This document shows, in pieces, positions 34,410-43,547 of a DNA stretch of 64,000 nt; position 1 is the first letter of the stretch; every line of letters starts with the position of its first letter. Both the position numbers and the translations under genes were made by a program. Below the pieces are notes generated by a model, which saw only the letters and a list, made by a program, of their open reading frames with translations, searched no databases and was not told the DNA's origin. The DNA is taken from NCBI RefSeq assembly GCF_008831155.1, contig NZ_WBKB01000006.1:62001-126000 (forward strand). Direction: 5' to 3'. The DNA is from Gulosibacter chungangensis (GTDB lineage Bacteria > Actinomycetota > Actinomycetes > Actinomycetales > Microbacteriaceae).

Positions 34410-35177
34410 TCAGTCGACGAGGCGGGAGCGGATGGCGATCAGCTCGGCTTCTGTCATGCCGGCATCGATGAGGTCCGCCCAGGGGTCGAACTCTTCGAGC
34501 TGTTCGACCACGGCCGATTCGATCGTGTATCCCTGTTCGGCGAGACGGGCGGCGATTGCTTCTGCGCGATCCGGAAAATCGAGGCGCTGGAAGAACGGTC
34601 CAAGCTCACGAGCACTCACCGCATAGTCGGCCGCAATTGCCGAGGGCTCAACCTCCGCGAGCGCGAGCAGAGCGAATGTCAACAGCCCCGTACGGTCCCG
34701 GCCAATCGCGCAGTGAAACAGCACGCCTCCTGGCGACGCCGCAATCGCGCGCAACACCGCAACCACCCGATGCGGTTGCTCTTTGATCACCGGTCCGAAA
34801 AAACGCGGCGACCCGAGCCGGCCCTCGGCAGCCAACCGTTTCCAAAACTCGATGTCTCCGGTCGCATCCAATGGCACCCGTACACCGAACACCCCATCCG
34901 GCAGTGGTGCCTCCGGCGACGGTGGAACTCTGTGAGCATTTGCCTGAGCTTCATTCTCATTGCGCGGTTTGAGCCGCGTCTCGAAGTCGTTGCGCAAATC
35001 CAGCACCGTCTGGAAGCCGCTCGTACCCAGGGCCTCGAGCCCATCATCCGTCGCAAACCGCAGGTCAGCCGAACGCGCGAAACGGCCAAACTTGGTTTCC
35101 CCGCCGCCAATGCGCGGCAAGCCGCCGAGATCCCGCGCGTTATAGAAACCGTCCCAGCTCAGCTTTCGATGTTCCAT
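34410..35177 (-). CDS. Tyrosine-protein phosphatase (Y_phosphatase3 family)
   Basis: This 255-residue protein carries the phosphatase loop HCAIGRDRTG with Cys156 and Arg162, and the N-terminal NARDLGGLPR segment of the PtpB-like/Y_phosphatase3 family. These enzymes dephosphorylate tyrosine residues or phosphoinositides. It lies upstream of purM in the same direction but is separated by 260 bp of repeats. A GGTGGG lies close before the ATG; initiation is not certain. Confidence 0.9.
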   Translation of the reverse strand: MEHRKLSWDGFYNARDLGGLPRIGGGETKFGRFARSADLRFATDDGLEALGTSGFQTVLDLRNDFETRLKPRNENEAQANAHRVPPSPEAPLPDGVFGVRVPLDATGDIEFWKRLAAEGRLGSPRFFGPVIKEQPHRVVAVLRAIAASPGGVLFHCAIGRDRTGLLTFALLALAEVEPSAIAADYAVSARELGPFFQRLDFPDRAEAIAARLAEQGYTIESAVVEQLEEFDPWADLIDAGMTEAELIAIRSRLVD

Positions 35178-35297
35178 CCCACCATTCTGCCTGCCCCAAC
35201 CTCAACCGACACCCCGCGCACCGAACGCGAGCAGCGCATCCGAACCGGGCGACTCGCGCGCCGAGCCGGGTGCCTTGCGCGCCAAGTCGGGTCGCTC

Positions 35298-35334
35298 CGA
35301 CTGGCCCGGGGTGTTCTAACAGCCCGGCTCGGCG
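35298..35334. repeat. Family C hairpin
   Basis: GGCCCGGGGTGTT and AACAGCCCGGCTCGGC form an imperfect hairpin of the GAGCCGGGTTGTT type, between the phosphatase promoter region and purF. Confidence 0.6.
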
Positions 35335-35479
35335 TAATAAGCACGGGTCGGCGTCGCACCACCCCGCTTCGCCGCATCCGCGACAGCAATCAGCTGCGAA
35401 AGCTGGTACCCGAGTAGGCCGGGAAGTGACAGAATGGTGAACTGTCCCAAATTCTTCAGCCAAGGGAGCACCATCAACC

Positions 35480-36934
35480 GTGTGCGGCATCGTCGGTCAC
35501 GTCTCTTCATCCCCCGTTAACCAGCAAATCTACGACTCGCTCCTGCTCCTGCAGCACCGCGGTCAAGACTCCACCGGCATCGCTACTGCGGCGGGTGACA
35601 CCTTCCACACCGTCAAGCGCAGCGGCCAGGTCCGCGAGGCCTACCGCACCCGTGACATGCGCACACTGATTGGCAACGTCGGCATCGGCCACGTTCGCTA
35701 CGCGACTTCGGGCGCCAGCACCGAAGACGAGGTGCAGCCGTTCTACGTGAACGCGCCCTACGGCATCCTGCTCGTCCACAACGGCAACCTCACGAACACC
35801 CGCGAGCTCACTGACGAACTCTTCCGGGTGGACCGCCGGCACCTTAATTCCTCGAGCGACACGGAGTTGCTCCTCAATGTGCTTGCAAACGAACTCCAGC
35901 AGTCGATCAGCGGCGCGGACCTCACCACGGACGTCATCTTCGACGCAGTCGCGAACCTGCACAAGCGAGTCGAGGGCTCATACGCGGCACTCGCGATTAT
36001 CGCCGGTCACGGGCTGCTCGCCTTCCGCGACCCCTTCGGTATTCGCCCGCTGGTTTTGGGCCGACGGATGGGTGAGGATGGGCGTGACGAGTGGGTGGTC
36101 GCATCCGAGTCGCTGGTGTTGACCGCGTTCGGCTATGACGTCGAACGCGAGGTGGCGCCGGGTGAAGCGATCTTCATCGACACCACTGGCAAGATGACTT
36201 CGCGTCAGTGCGCTACTGAAACGCGACTTGCGCCCTGCTCCTTCGAATACGTCTATCTCGCTCGTCCCGACTCGGTCATGAACGGTATCTCGGTCTACGA
36301 CACCCGGCTCAACATGGGTGAGAAGCTGGCTCGCAAGGTCGAACGGGAGATGGATATCTCCGAAATTGACGTGGTCATGCCGATCCCCGACTCCGCGCGG
36401 CCGTCGGCCATGCAACTCGCGCACACCCTGGATCTGCCCTACCGCGAAGGCTTCTACAAGAATCGGTACGTCGGCCGAACCTTCATCATGCCGGGCCAGG
36501 AAGTGCGCAAGAAGTCGGTGCGTCAGAAGCTCAACGCGCTCGAGCGTGAATTCGAGGGCAAGAACGTGCTGCTCGTGGACGACTCGATCGTGCGCGGCAC
36601 CACTTCGAAGCAGATCATCGACATGGCCCGCGCGGCCGGCGCCAAGAAGGTGTTCTTTGCATCCGCTGCCCCCGCGGTGCGATACCCGCACGTATACGGC
36701 ATCAACATGCCGACTCGCGCGGAACTCGTCGCCTCTTCTCGCACCACCGAAGAGGTCTGCAAGGTCATCGGCGCGGACAAGCTCATCTTCCAGGACGTCG
36801 ACGACCTCTTCGACGCAATCACCGTCGGCACCGACCTCACCGAGCTCGACATGTCGCCCTTCACCGGCGAGTACGTCACCGGCACGGTCTCGGACGAGTA
36901 CCTGGCCTACCTCGAGGCTAACCGGATTTCCTAG
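35480..36934 (+). CDS. purF: Amidophosphoribosyltransferase
   Basis: PurF commits PRPP to purine synthesis by transferring the glutamine amide to give phosphoribosylamine. The 484-residue protein starts MCGIVGH, with Cys2 as the N-terminal nucleophile after Met removal. Other signatures are QHRGQDSTGIA, GNVGIGHVRYATSG, SSSDTELLL, DPFGIRPLVLG and the PRPP-binding VLLVDDSIVRGTTS. The start is GTG 35480 with AAGGGAG upstream. A strong terminator follows at 36983-37021. Confidence 0.97.
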   Translation: MCGIVGHVSSSPVNQQIYDSLLLLQHRGQDSTGIATAAGDTFHTVKRSGQVREAYRTRDMRTLIGNVGIGHVRYATSGASTEDEVQPFYVNAPYGILLVHNGNLTNTRELTDELFRVDRRHLNSSSDTELLLNVLANELQQSISGADLTTDVIFDAVANLHKRVEGSYAALAIIAGHGLLAFRDPFGIRPLVLGRRMGEDGRDEWVVASESLVLTAFGYDVEREVAPGEAIFIDTTGKMTSRQCATETRLAPCSFEYVYLARPDSVMNGISVYDTRLNMGEKLARKVEREMDISEIDVVMPIPDSARPSAMQLAHTLDLPYREGFYKNRYVGRTFIMPGQEVRKKSVRQKLNALEREFEGKNVLLVDDSIVRGTTSKQIIDMARAAGAKKVFFASAAPAVRYPHVYGINMPTRAELVASSRTTEEVCKVIGADKLIFQDVDDLFDAITVGTDLTELDMSPFTGEYVTGTVSDEYLAYLEANRIS

Positions 36935-36982
36935 CGGGCCGGTTTTGGCTGCAGCGCCAAGCGCGCTTGGATAGCTGTCGTT

Positions 36983-37021
36983 GGTGGCGGCTGGCGGTAC
37001 TGCCAGTCGCCACCGTCTTTT
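36983..37021 (+). terminator. Intrinsic terminator of purF
   Basis: GGTGGCGGCTGGC pairs with GCCAGTCGCCACC (one G-U pair) around a GGTACT loop, and is followed by GTCTTTT at 37015-37021. Confidence 0.85.
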
Positions 37022-37127
37022 ACCGTGTTTCTGCGTTTTTGCGAGCTGAGCCGAGGTTGCTGACCCTCGAGCCGGGTTCGTCGGTTATCGAGCCAGGGTC
37101 GATAACCCTCGAGGTGGGGTGGATGCA

Positions 37128-37159
37128 CTGAGCCGGGTTGTTCTATCAACCCGGCTCAG
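37128..37159. repeat. Perfect family C hairpin
   Basis: CTGAGCCGGGTTG (37128-37140) is perfectly complementary to CAACCCGGCTCAG (37147-37159) around TTCTAT. It lies in the 300-bp gene-free stretch between purF and a minus-strand membrane protein. Related half-copies (GAGCCGGGTTCGTCGG, AGCCAGGGTCGATAACCC) surround it. Confidence 0.9.
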
Positions 37160-37233
37160 CGCAAAGTACCCGGCTCGCTCACGCCAAGCCCGGCTCGCTC
37201 ATGCCAAGGCCGGGCTCGACTCAAATGTTTCGG

Positions 37234-37725
37234 TTAGCGGCTGCCGTTATTGTCACTTGAGGCATCGTCGTGGCCCTCGGCTGCATCGCTTTGAGCGTCG
37301 GCAGCATCGCCGTGGCTGTCCGTAACGTCGCCGCGATCACCGTCGAGAGCTTCTTCCTCGGTCTCCGGCGCGTATCCCAATTCCTCCGCTTCTTCTGGAA
37401 CCCGCTCGAGCAGCACCCGCTGGGGTTCGCCGCGGCGAACCATGAAGAAGTTCACAATTAGCCCGATCGCGAGGGTAATCACCACGACTAGCGCAGTGAG
37501 GAACACCGCGAGGAAGCCGAGCACCTGACCGCGCGAAAACTCTTCGTGCTCGGGCAGGAACATCGCAAAGATAAAGCTCAGCACCAGGCCGAGCACAATT
37601 CCGAGCGTGAGCCACCCCTGCAGGCGAATTCCCCGCCGCACTTCAGCCACCGTAAAGTCTTCCGGCTTGCGGATGCGGGGCTGGTCGGGGTCATTCGGCT
37701 CGGTCGCTGCGGGGTCAGTAGACAT
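37234..37725 (-). CDS. Two-helix membrane protein with acidic tail
   Basis: This 163-residue protein has a polar N-terminus (EPNDPDQPRIRKPEDFTVAE), two hydrophobic helices (about 38-60 and 72-95), RRGEPQRVLLERVPEE, and then an Asp/Ala/Glu-rich tail with repeats such as GDAADAQSDAAEG. The start is uncertain: ATG 37725 or ATG 37734, neither with a Shine-Dalgarno. I do not recognise the family. Confidence 0.7.
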   Translation of the reverse strand: MSTDPAATEPNDPDQPRIRKPEDFTVAEVRRGIRLQGWLTLGIVLGLVLSFIFAMFLPEHEEFSRGQVLGFLAVFLTALVVVITLAIGLIVNFFMVRRGEPQRVLLERVPEEAEELGYAPETEEEALDGDRGDVTDSHGDAADAQSDAAEGHDDASSDNNGSR

Positions 37726-37893
37726 AGGAAACATTGTCTCATTTATTAGTACGCCGAATTTTCGGGGCGCCTCCGCCGGTTTGGATTTTGTACGACTCCA
37801 TGTGCGGCCCCTTCGAGGTGCATTTACCCCAAACACTCTCTGGGCGGAGTCGCGCAAAACTAAATCGGGGAAACCCGCCCTCCACGTCAATTC

Positions 37894-38370
37894 CTACGGC
37901 CGAATTACTGGCAGCGCGAAGGAGACGTTGGCGCGCACACCGGAAGCGTGCAGCTTGCCGGTCGCAAGCGCTGCGTCCCAACTCAAGGTACCGGTAGCAA
38001 GACCCAGCCAGAGGTCAGCTGGCATTTCGGTCACGTTCGGCGGGGTACCTCGTGTGTGGCCAGGGCCCTCAACACACTGCACCGCACCAAACGGCGGCAC
38101 CCGTACTTCCACCGCATGCCCCGGCACTTTCTCGGCGAGGAGTTGCAGCGTGTATCGCACCGCCGTGGCCAGCACCGTTCGGGGAACACCAACGGCAGCA
38201 CCATTCGCGCGAGCACCAGCACCAACCGCAGCGCCATCCGCACGCCCGACAGCACCAGCACCAGCACCAGCACCAGCACCAGCACCCTCAGCATCCCCAA
38301 CCGACTGGGCAGAAAGCCACTCCCGAACAGCCTGCTGGCCCACCGCATCCGCAATTTTCGCTCGTGCCAT
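37894..38370 (-). CDS. Sterol-carrier-like protein (SCP_3 type)
   Basis: This 158-residue protein has a small C-terminal alpha/beta domain (about 65-158) with VEVRVPPFGAVQCVEGPGHTRGTPP and LWLGLATGTLSW. It matches the bacterial SCP-2 ortholog family commonly found beside purine genes in actinobacteria. Residues 30-58 are a Gly/Ala-rich insertion made from AGCACC repeats (38237-38290). GAAGGGA lies 6-7 nt before the ATG. It diverges from purD-purC with only 36 bp between start codons. A lipid ligand is inferred from the fold only. Confidence 0.75.
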   Translation of the reverse strand: MARAKIADAVGQQAVREWLSAQSVGDAEGAGAGAGAGAGAVGRADGAAVGAGARANGAAVGVPRTVLATAVRYTLQLLAEKVPGHAVEVRVPPFGAVQCVEGPGHTRGTPPNVTEMPADLWLGLATGTLSWDAALATGKLHASGVRANVSFALPVIRP

Positions 38371-38393
38371 CCGACAATCCCTTCGACGACCGG

Positions 38394-38400
38394 TAGCCTA
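38394..38400. promoter_or_regulatory. Shared bidirectional -10 element for purD-purC and the SCP_3 gene
   Basis: TAGCCTA reads as a -10 hexamer on both strands: TAGCCT on plus (38394-38399, 7 nt before the purD GTG at 38407) and TAGGCT on minus, about 24 nt before the SCP_3 ATG. The plus transcript would be leaderless and the minus one would have a short leader with a Shine-Dalgarno. Confidence 0.5.
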
Positions 38401-38406
38401 GTGCCC

Positions 38407-40788
38407 GTGAAGATTCTCGTACTTGGCTCCGGCGCACGTGAGCACGCCATCCTCAGCTCCCTCGCCAGCGAGGGTACCCACGAACTGATCGTGGCGCCCG
38501 GCAACATTGGCATGGAGACCGAGGCCAGCCGTATTCGCATCGACCAGACGAACCCCGACCTCATTGCCGAATTTGCCGAAGATGAGCAGATCGACCTCGT
38601 GGTGATCGGGCCCGAGGCTCCGCTGGTCGCGGGTGTCGCGGACGCCGTGCGCGCGAAGGGCATCACCGTGTTCGGCCCGTCAAAGGCCGCCGCGCAGCTC
38701 GAGGGTTCCAAGACCTTCGCGAAGGAAATCATGCAGCAGGCGGGGGTTCCCACCGGTGGCGCACGGCTGCTCCACGAGCTCGCCGACGTCGCGGCAACGC
38801 TCGACCAGTTCGGCGCACCTTATGTGGTGAAGGCTGACGGGCTCGCTTCGGGCAAGGGCGTCATGGTCACCTCCGACCGCAATGACGCGCTGCGCCACGC
38901 GGAACACTGGCTCGCCCACGGCCCGGTGCTCGTCGAAGAATTCCTCGACGGCCTCGAGGTCTCACTCTTCTGCATCGCGGACGGCAACACCGTTCGCGCA
39001 CTGCCGCCGGCGCAAGACTTCAAGCGCCTCCACAACGATGATGCCGGACCCAACACCGGCGGCATGGGGGCCTACACCCCGGTACCTTTCCTCGAGGATC
39101 GCTTCGGTGGCGAGCGCGCGTTCATGGACGAGGTCGTCCGCACCGTCGCGCAGCCCGTGGTCGACACCATGCGCGAGAACGGCAACCCCTTCCAGGGGCT
39201 CCTCTACTGCGGTCTGATCGTCACGGCCGCGGGCATCCGCGTGATCGAATTCAACGCGCGCTTCGGTGACCCGGAGACCCAGGTCGTGTTGCAGCGCCTG
39301 GCCGAGCCGCTCTCGCCGCTGCTGTATGCATCCGGCGCCGGCACCCTCGACCAGCACGCGACCGAGCTGCAAGTCGCTGATAAGTCGGCCGTCACGGTCG
39401 TGCTTGCCTCCGAGGGATACCCGGACAAGGTTCGTTCCGGCCGCCCGATCTCGGGGCTGGATGCTGCTGCCGCGACCGGCGCGCTGATCTTCCACGCCGC
39501 GACCGGCGCGAATGAGGAGGGCATCACCGCCACCGGTGGTCGGGTGCTCAACGTGGTCGGCCAGGGCGGCACCTTGCAGGAGGCCCGTCGCCGCGCCTAT
39601 GAGGCAATGGCACAGATCAGTCTCGATGGCGGCCAGTTCCGCACCGATATCGCCCAGACTGGCGCTGCCCTGCAAAATTCAATCCTCGCGCGCGAGGGGC
39701 AGATCACGGATGCGCAGGCCGGCGAGTCTGAGCGCGCAGCCAATGAGATGGCTGAGCAGGCCTTTCAGGCGATGCCGATTGCCCCGGAGGAATCCACCGG
39801 TGCACTTGAGGTGACCGATGCGTCCACCGACACCGGGTCGTCGCCTTCGCTCGAGGACACCCCGATCGCTGCACAGATTGCGGCGCAGCGCGCCTTTGGC
39901 CTCGAGTCGATTCACGCAACTCGTGCGCTGACCGGTTGGCGTCACGTCTACTCGGGCAAGGTGCGCGAGGTCTACGAGTCTGAGACGGACGCGGATGCGC
40001 TGCTCGTGGTGGCGAGCAACCGCGTTTCGGCCTTCGACCACATTCTCGAGCCGGAGATTCCCGGCAAGGGTGAGCTGCTCACGAAGCTGAGCCGCTGGTG
40101 GTTTGATCAGCTCGAGGTACCCAACCACCTTCGCGAGCCGGAGGGTTGGGATGCTGAACTTCCCGCCGAGATTTCGGCGCGCTCAATGCGCGTGGCAAAG
40201 CTGGAGATGTTCCCGGTGGAGTGTGTAGTGCGCGGCTATCTCACGGGTTCGGGGCTCAAGGAATATGAAGCCACCGGCACCGTTTGCGGTGTGCCGCTGC
40301 CCGAGGGGCTGCGCGATGGCGATCAGCTTCCGGAGCCGATTTTCACCCCCGCCTACAAGGCGCCGCAGGGTGAGCACGATGAGAACATTTCTTTCGAGCG
40401 TGTGGTTGAGCTGATCGGGGCGGATGCGGCTGCCGCACTTCGCGACCTGTCGCTGCAGATCTTTGCGGTGGCGAGCCAGCGTGCCGCCGAGCGCGGCGTG
40501 ATCCTCGCCGACACGAAGTTCGAGTTTGGCGTTGACCCTGCGACCGGTCAGATCACGCTCGCCGACGAGGTGCTCACTTCGGATTCTTCGCGCTACTGGG
40601 ATGCATCGCTGTACTCGAACCTGGAGCTGCCGTTTGCCGAGCGCCTGTCCTCCTTCGACAAGCAGATCGTCCGCAACTGGCTGCGCGAGAACTGGGACGG
40701 CGAGGGCACTCCGCCGGAGCTTCCCGCCGAGATCGTTGAGCGCACGGTAGCCCGCTATCAGGAGCTGCTCGAGCGCCTCGCGAGCTAG
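38407..40788 (+). CDS. purD-purC: Fused PurD-PurC: GAR synthetase / SAICAR synthetase
   Basis: One uninterrupted frame of 793 residues encodes two purine enzymes. Residues 1 to about 430 are PurD (MKILVLGSGAREHAI, ADGLASGKGVMV, NTGGMGAYTPVP, EFNARFGDPETQ), ligating glycine to phosphoribosylamine. About 65 polar linker residues follow. Residues about 495-793 are PurC (YSGKVREVYE, ASNRVSAFDHIL, VRGYLTGSG, FTPAYKAPQGEHDENI, LADTKFEFG), which adds aspartate to CAIR. The steps are not consecutive (2 and 8). There is no Shine-Dalgarno; TAGCCT 7 nt upstream of GTG 38407 implies a leaderless mRNA (GTG 38401 is a weaker alternative). The hairpin at 40842-40879 terminates it. Confidence 0.93.
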   Translation: MKILVLGSGAREHAILSSLASEGTHELIVAPGNIGMETEASRIRIDQTNPDLIAEFAEDEQIDLVVIGPEAPLVAGVADAVRAKGITVFGPSKAAAQLEGSKTFAKEIMQQAGVPTGGARLLHELADVAATLDQFGAPYVVKADGLASGKGVMVTSDRNDALRHAEHWLAHGPVLVEEFLDGLEVSLFCIADGNTVRALPPAQDFKRLHNDDAGPNTGGMGAYTPVPFLEDRFGGERAFMDEVVRTVAQPVVDTMRENGNPFQGLLYCGLIVTAAGIRVIEFNARFGDPETQVVLQRLAEPLSPLLYASGAGTLDQHATELQVADKSAVTVVLASEGYPDKVRSGRPISGLDAAAATGALIFHAATGANEEGITATGGRVLNVVGQGGTLQEARRRAYEAMAQISLDGGQFRTDIAQTGAALQNSILAREGQITDAQAGESERAANEMAEQAFQAMPIAPEESTGALEVTDASTDTGSSPSLEDTPIAAQIAAQRAFGLESIHATRALTGWRHVYSGKVREVYESETDADALLVVASNRVSAFDHILEPEIPGKGELLTKLSRWWFDQLEVPNHLREPEGWDAELPAEISARSMRVAKLEMFPVECVVRGYLTGSGLKEYEATGTVCGVPLPEGLRDGDQLPEPIFTPAYKAPQGEHDENISFERVVELIGADAAAALRDLSLQIFAVASQRAAERGVILADTKFEFGVDPATGQITLADEVLTSDSSRYWDASLYSNLELPFAERLSSFDKQIVRNWLRENWDGEGTPPELPAEIVERTVARYQELLERLAS

Positions 40789-40791
40789 AGG

Positions 40792-40818
40792 TTCCCGAGT
40801 AGCCGCAGGCGTATCGAG
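40792..40818. repeat. Family B element after purD-purC
   Basis: TTCCCGAGTAGCCGCAGGCG followed by TATCGAG, starting 4 nt after the stop codon. It has the same core as 34215 and as the element in the vWA gene. Confidence 0.7.
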
Positions 40819-40841
40819 AGAGTTATCTAACGCTGCAGAAA

Positions 40842-40879
40842 TCGGGGGTCGGACGTCTTATACGACGTCCGACCCCCGA
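40842..40879. terminator. Strong hairpin between purD-purC and the thioredoxin-like gene
   Basis: TCGGGGGTCGGACGTC (40842-40857) is perfectly complementary to GACGTCCGACCCCCGA (40864-40879) around TTATAC. It lies between convergent genes and probably serves both, although the T-tracts are short. Confidence 0.75.
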
Positions 40880-40903
40880 CTTCGGCATGGAAACGTAAAA
40901 CTT

Positions 40904-42034
40904 CTACTTGCTAGCGAGACTCTGCAGCTCAGCCAGCGTATTCGGCAGCGGCGAGACCTGCTCGCCGTCCTGCGCGAGCCATGGCGTGCCGCCTACACCG
41001 TCACCGAGCGCCTGATCCGTACTGCTAAGGATCCAGTCCTCGTAGTTGCCGCCCTCGATGACGGCATACACGTCGGCAGACTCCACGCCAGCGTCCTCAA
41101 CCGCCAGCGCATACTCGGTGCGGTCCATGCTCGACTGCTCCGAGTTCGGGATCGCGAAGAGCGCGTCCATCACCGTGAAGAATTGTTTCGGTTCGTACTG
41201 GACCGTGGCGGCAGTTGCTGCACCCGCAAGTGTCCCGTATTCGCTGACGATATTGATCATGTGATAGCGCACCTGAATGTCGCCATCCGCGATGCCGGTC
41301 TGGAACGCTTCGCCCATTGCCCCGTGGTAGTCCACGCAGTGCGGGCACGAGAAATCGAAGTAGTAGTCGAGTGTGACGGGAGCATCCGCAAACCCGACGA
41401 GCACGCCGTCTCCTGACGCTTCAATCGGCACCGAAACGGTCTCCCCCTGCGAGGTCTCGAGTTCGACATCGCCAGAGGAATCGGGGATCCCGCTGTCACT
41501 TGGGGCAACCTCGGTTGACTCGGCTGCGGATGAATCGTCTTCCACCACCGGGTCGGAGTCCATCGCCGCAAACAAGCCCCGGAAGATGAAAATTCCACCG
41601 ATCACGAGGCCGAGCACCACCACAGTGCCGCCGGCAATGATCCCGATGATCAGGCCGGTTTTTGATTTTTTCGGGGCGGGACCAGCGCCTGCCCCGTCCC
41701 CGAAACCAGGGCCAGCACCAGGTCCGTATCCGGCACCAGCACTTCCACCGACCGAACCCGACGTGCCGAGGGATTCCGAGGCACCTGGTGCCCCCTGCCC
41801 GTAGCCGCCGCCCACACCGCGATTCGCGAGTGCCTGCCGAGCCGCTGCTTGGCCTTGCGGAGTCCCCTGCTGCGTCAACCAGTGCAGCAGGTTGTCGGAT
41901 GCGCCGGGATGGGCGGCGATCTGCGGCTGCAGTTCGGGAGCTTGGCTGGCGGCCTGACCGAGTTGCCAGTCGGCGGATGCCGGGTTATTGACAATCTCGT
42001 ACGGCGAGGGCTGATTCGCGTCGGGTTGGTTCAT
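40904..42034 (-). CDS. Membrane-anchored DsbA/thioredoxin-like protein
   Basis: This 376-residue protein has an N-terminal leucine-rich-variant-like helical segment (about 15-72, with AAHPGASDNLLHWL). A Gly/Ala/Pro-rich linker, one transmembrane helix (about 127-152) and an exported thioredoxin-type domain with CPHC at about 230-233 follow; the C-terminal cis-Pro region is GGTPWL. It probably oxidises or isomerises exported protein thiols. It lies 41 bp downstream of the AI-2E gene and could share its transcript. Confidence 0.85.
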   Translation of the reverse strand: MNQPDANQPSPYEIVNNPASADWQLGQAASQAPELQPQIAAHPGASDNLLHWLTQQGTPQGQAAARQALANRGVGGGYGQGAPGASESLGTSGSVGGSAGAGYGPGAGPGFGDGAGAGPAPKKSKTGLIIGIIAGGTVVVLGLVIGGIFIFRGLFAAMDSDPVVEDDSSAAESTEVAPSDSGIPDSSGDVELETSQGETVSVPIEASGDGVLVGFADAPVTLDYYFDFSCPHCVDYHGAMGEAFQTGIADGDIQVRYHMINIVSEYGTLAGAATAATVQYEPKQFFTVMDALFAIPNSEQSSMDRTEYALAVEDAGVESADVYAVIEGGNYEDWILSSTDQALGDGVGGTPWLAQDGEQVSPLPNTLAELQSLASK

Positions 42035-42075
42035 GACTAAAGCAGTCGTCCTTGTCTCGGGCTCGGCGAGCGGTC

Positions 42076-43326
42076 TTAGGCTTTGACTTCGGAAGTCTTA
42101 CTGCGCTTCCAACGGTCACGCAGGCGGTCGCGAATTGAGTCACCGTCAGGATCACGTTCAAGATCCGGCAGCGGCTCGTTCCAGGCCTTGATGAGTGCCC
42201 AGCCCACTGCTGTGAGCGGCACGGCGATCAGCGTGCCGACGATGCCACCGAGGATGGTACCGGTGGTCAGGGCAAGCAGCACCACGAGTTCGTGGAGTTT
42301 CAGCGACCTGCCGAGCACGACCGGTGAAAGCAGATTACCTTCAAGCTGGTTCACCACAACGACGATGATCACCACGATCACGGCGGGCCAGAATCCATTG
42401 GTCACCAGGGTCACGAGTGCCGCGACGATACCGGCAAGCGTCGCACCCACGACCGGGATGAACGCGGTAATGAAGACCACGAGGGCCAGCGGCAGCGCGA
42501 GCGGCACCTGCAGGATGACGAGGCCAATTCCGATAAATACCGCGTCTACGAGAGCCACGATGACCGTGCCGCGAACGTAACCGCCCATCACGCCGACCGC
42601 GCGCAGACCCATCAGTTCTGCCCGGCGGTGACGTGCATCCTTCAACGGCTTAATCAGGAACGACCAAATCATCGGGCCGTCCTTGAGGAAGAAGAAGAGG
42701 ATCACCACGAACAGCACCGCGGAGGTCGCGAAGGAAGCGAAGGCACCGATGCCGGATGCGAAGCCTGAGCCCACCGCGCTGTAGTTGAGCTTGCCAAGCC
42801 ACTCTTGGACGGTTCCCCACATGTCGTTGATTGCGTCGGTGTTCAGCTCGAACTGGGGGAAGGTGGCATTCCACCAGGTCAGCAGCTGGTCAATTCCTTC
42901 GCTGACCTTCTGCGCCATCGAATCCCATTGACTCATCACCTGAGCAACGACGATCCAAATCAGACCGCCAAACACGAGAACGACAACCAACAACACGAGC
43001 ACCGTGGAGAGCAACCGCGGCCAGCCTTTCGAACCGAGCCAGGAGAGCACCGGTTCCATCGCCGAAGCGATGATGATCGCCAGCAGCAGCGGGATGACTA
43101 CGATCGAGACTTGCAACAAGCCCATGACCACGATCGCCAACGCTGCCAAGACAAGGAGCAACTGGAGCGACCGAATGGCGGTCACACCAAGCGCATCGAC
43201 CCACGGCGCCGCGGGATTCTTCAGCGTTGCGAACCGCCCCTGGCGACGTTCTTCTTCAACACTCGCCCGATCGGTTGATTCCTCGCGCAGTTCGTCTTCA
43301 GACCAGGTTCTTGACTCCTCAGCCAT
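42076..43326 (-). CDS. AI-2E family transporter (UPF0118-like)
   Basis: This 416-residue protein has a polar N-terminus, then eight or so helices. A hydrophilic stretch between helices contains FPQFELNTDAINDMWGTVQE, and the C-terminal half has FFLKDGPMIWSFLI, MGGYVRGTVIVALVDAVFIG and ILGGIVGTLIAVPLTA, as in the AI-2E exporter family. Family members have been linked to Na+/H+ exchange, autoinducer export or other roles; this one is unassigned. ATG 43326 was chosen because GGGAG lies 6 nt upstream. Confidence 0.9.
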   Translation of the reverse strand: MAEESRTWSEDELREESTDRASVEEERRQGRFATLKNPAAPWVDALGVTAIRSLQLLLVLAALAIVVMGLLQVSIVVIPLLLAIIIASAMEPVLSWLGSKGWPRLLSTVLVLLVVVLVFGGLIWIVVAQVMSQWDSMAQKVSEGIDQLLTWWNATFPQFELNTDAINDMWGTVQEWLGKLNYSAVGSGFASGIGAFASFATSAVLFVVILFFFLKDGPMIWSFLIKPLKDARHRRAELMGLRAVGVMGGYVRGTVIVALVDAVFIGIGLVILQVPLALPLALVVFITAFIPVVGATLAGIVAALVTLVTNGFWPAVIVVIIVVVVNQLEGNLLSPVVLGRSLKLHELVVLLALTTGTILGGIVGTLIAVPLTAVGWALIKAWNEPLPDLERDPDGDSIRDRLRDRWKRSKTSEVKA

Positions 43327-43547
43327 GGTCATCTCCCATCACTTCTTTCACACTGTCAACACGACAGATTCCCTATCTTTTCGCAACCAGTTGACCGTCG
43401 CATCCATCCCTAAGCGCAATTGCGTCTTCAGCCGCGCAGCCTCGCGAGCCTCGGGCGTCGAAACGACCGCCCGGGAGCGTGCCGTGGGCCGCGCATCCAC
43501 GGCTAGACTGGTACCCAAACGTCGCCGACTTAGTTTCAGGAGAGCTG

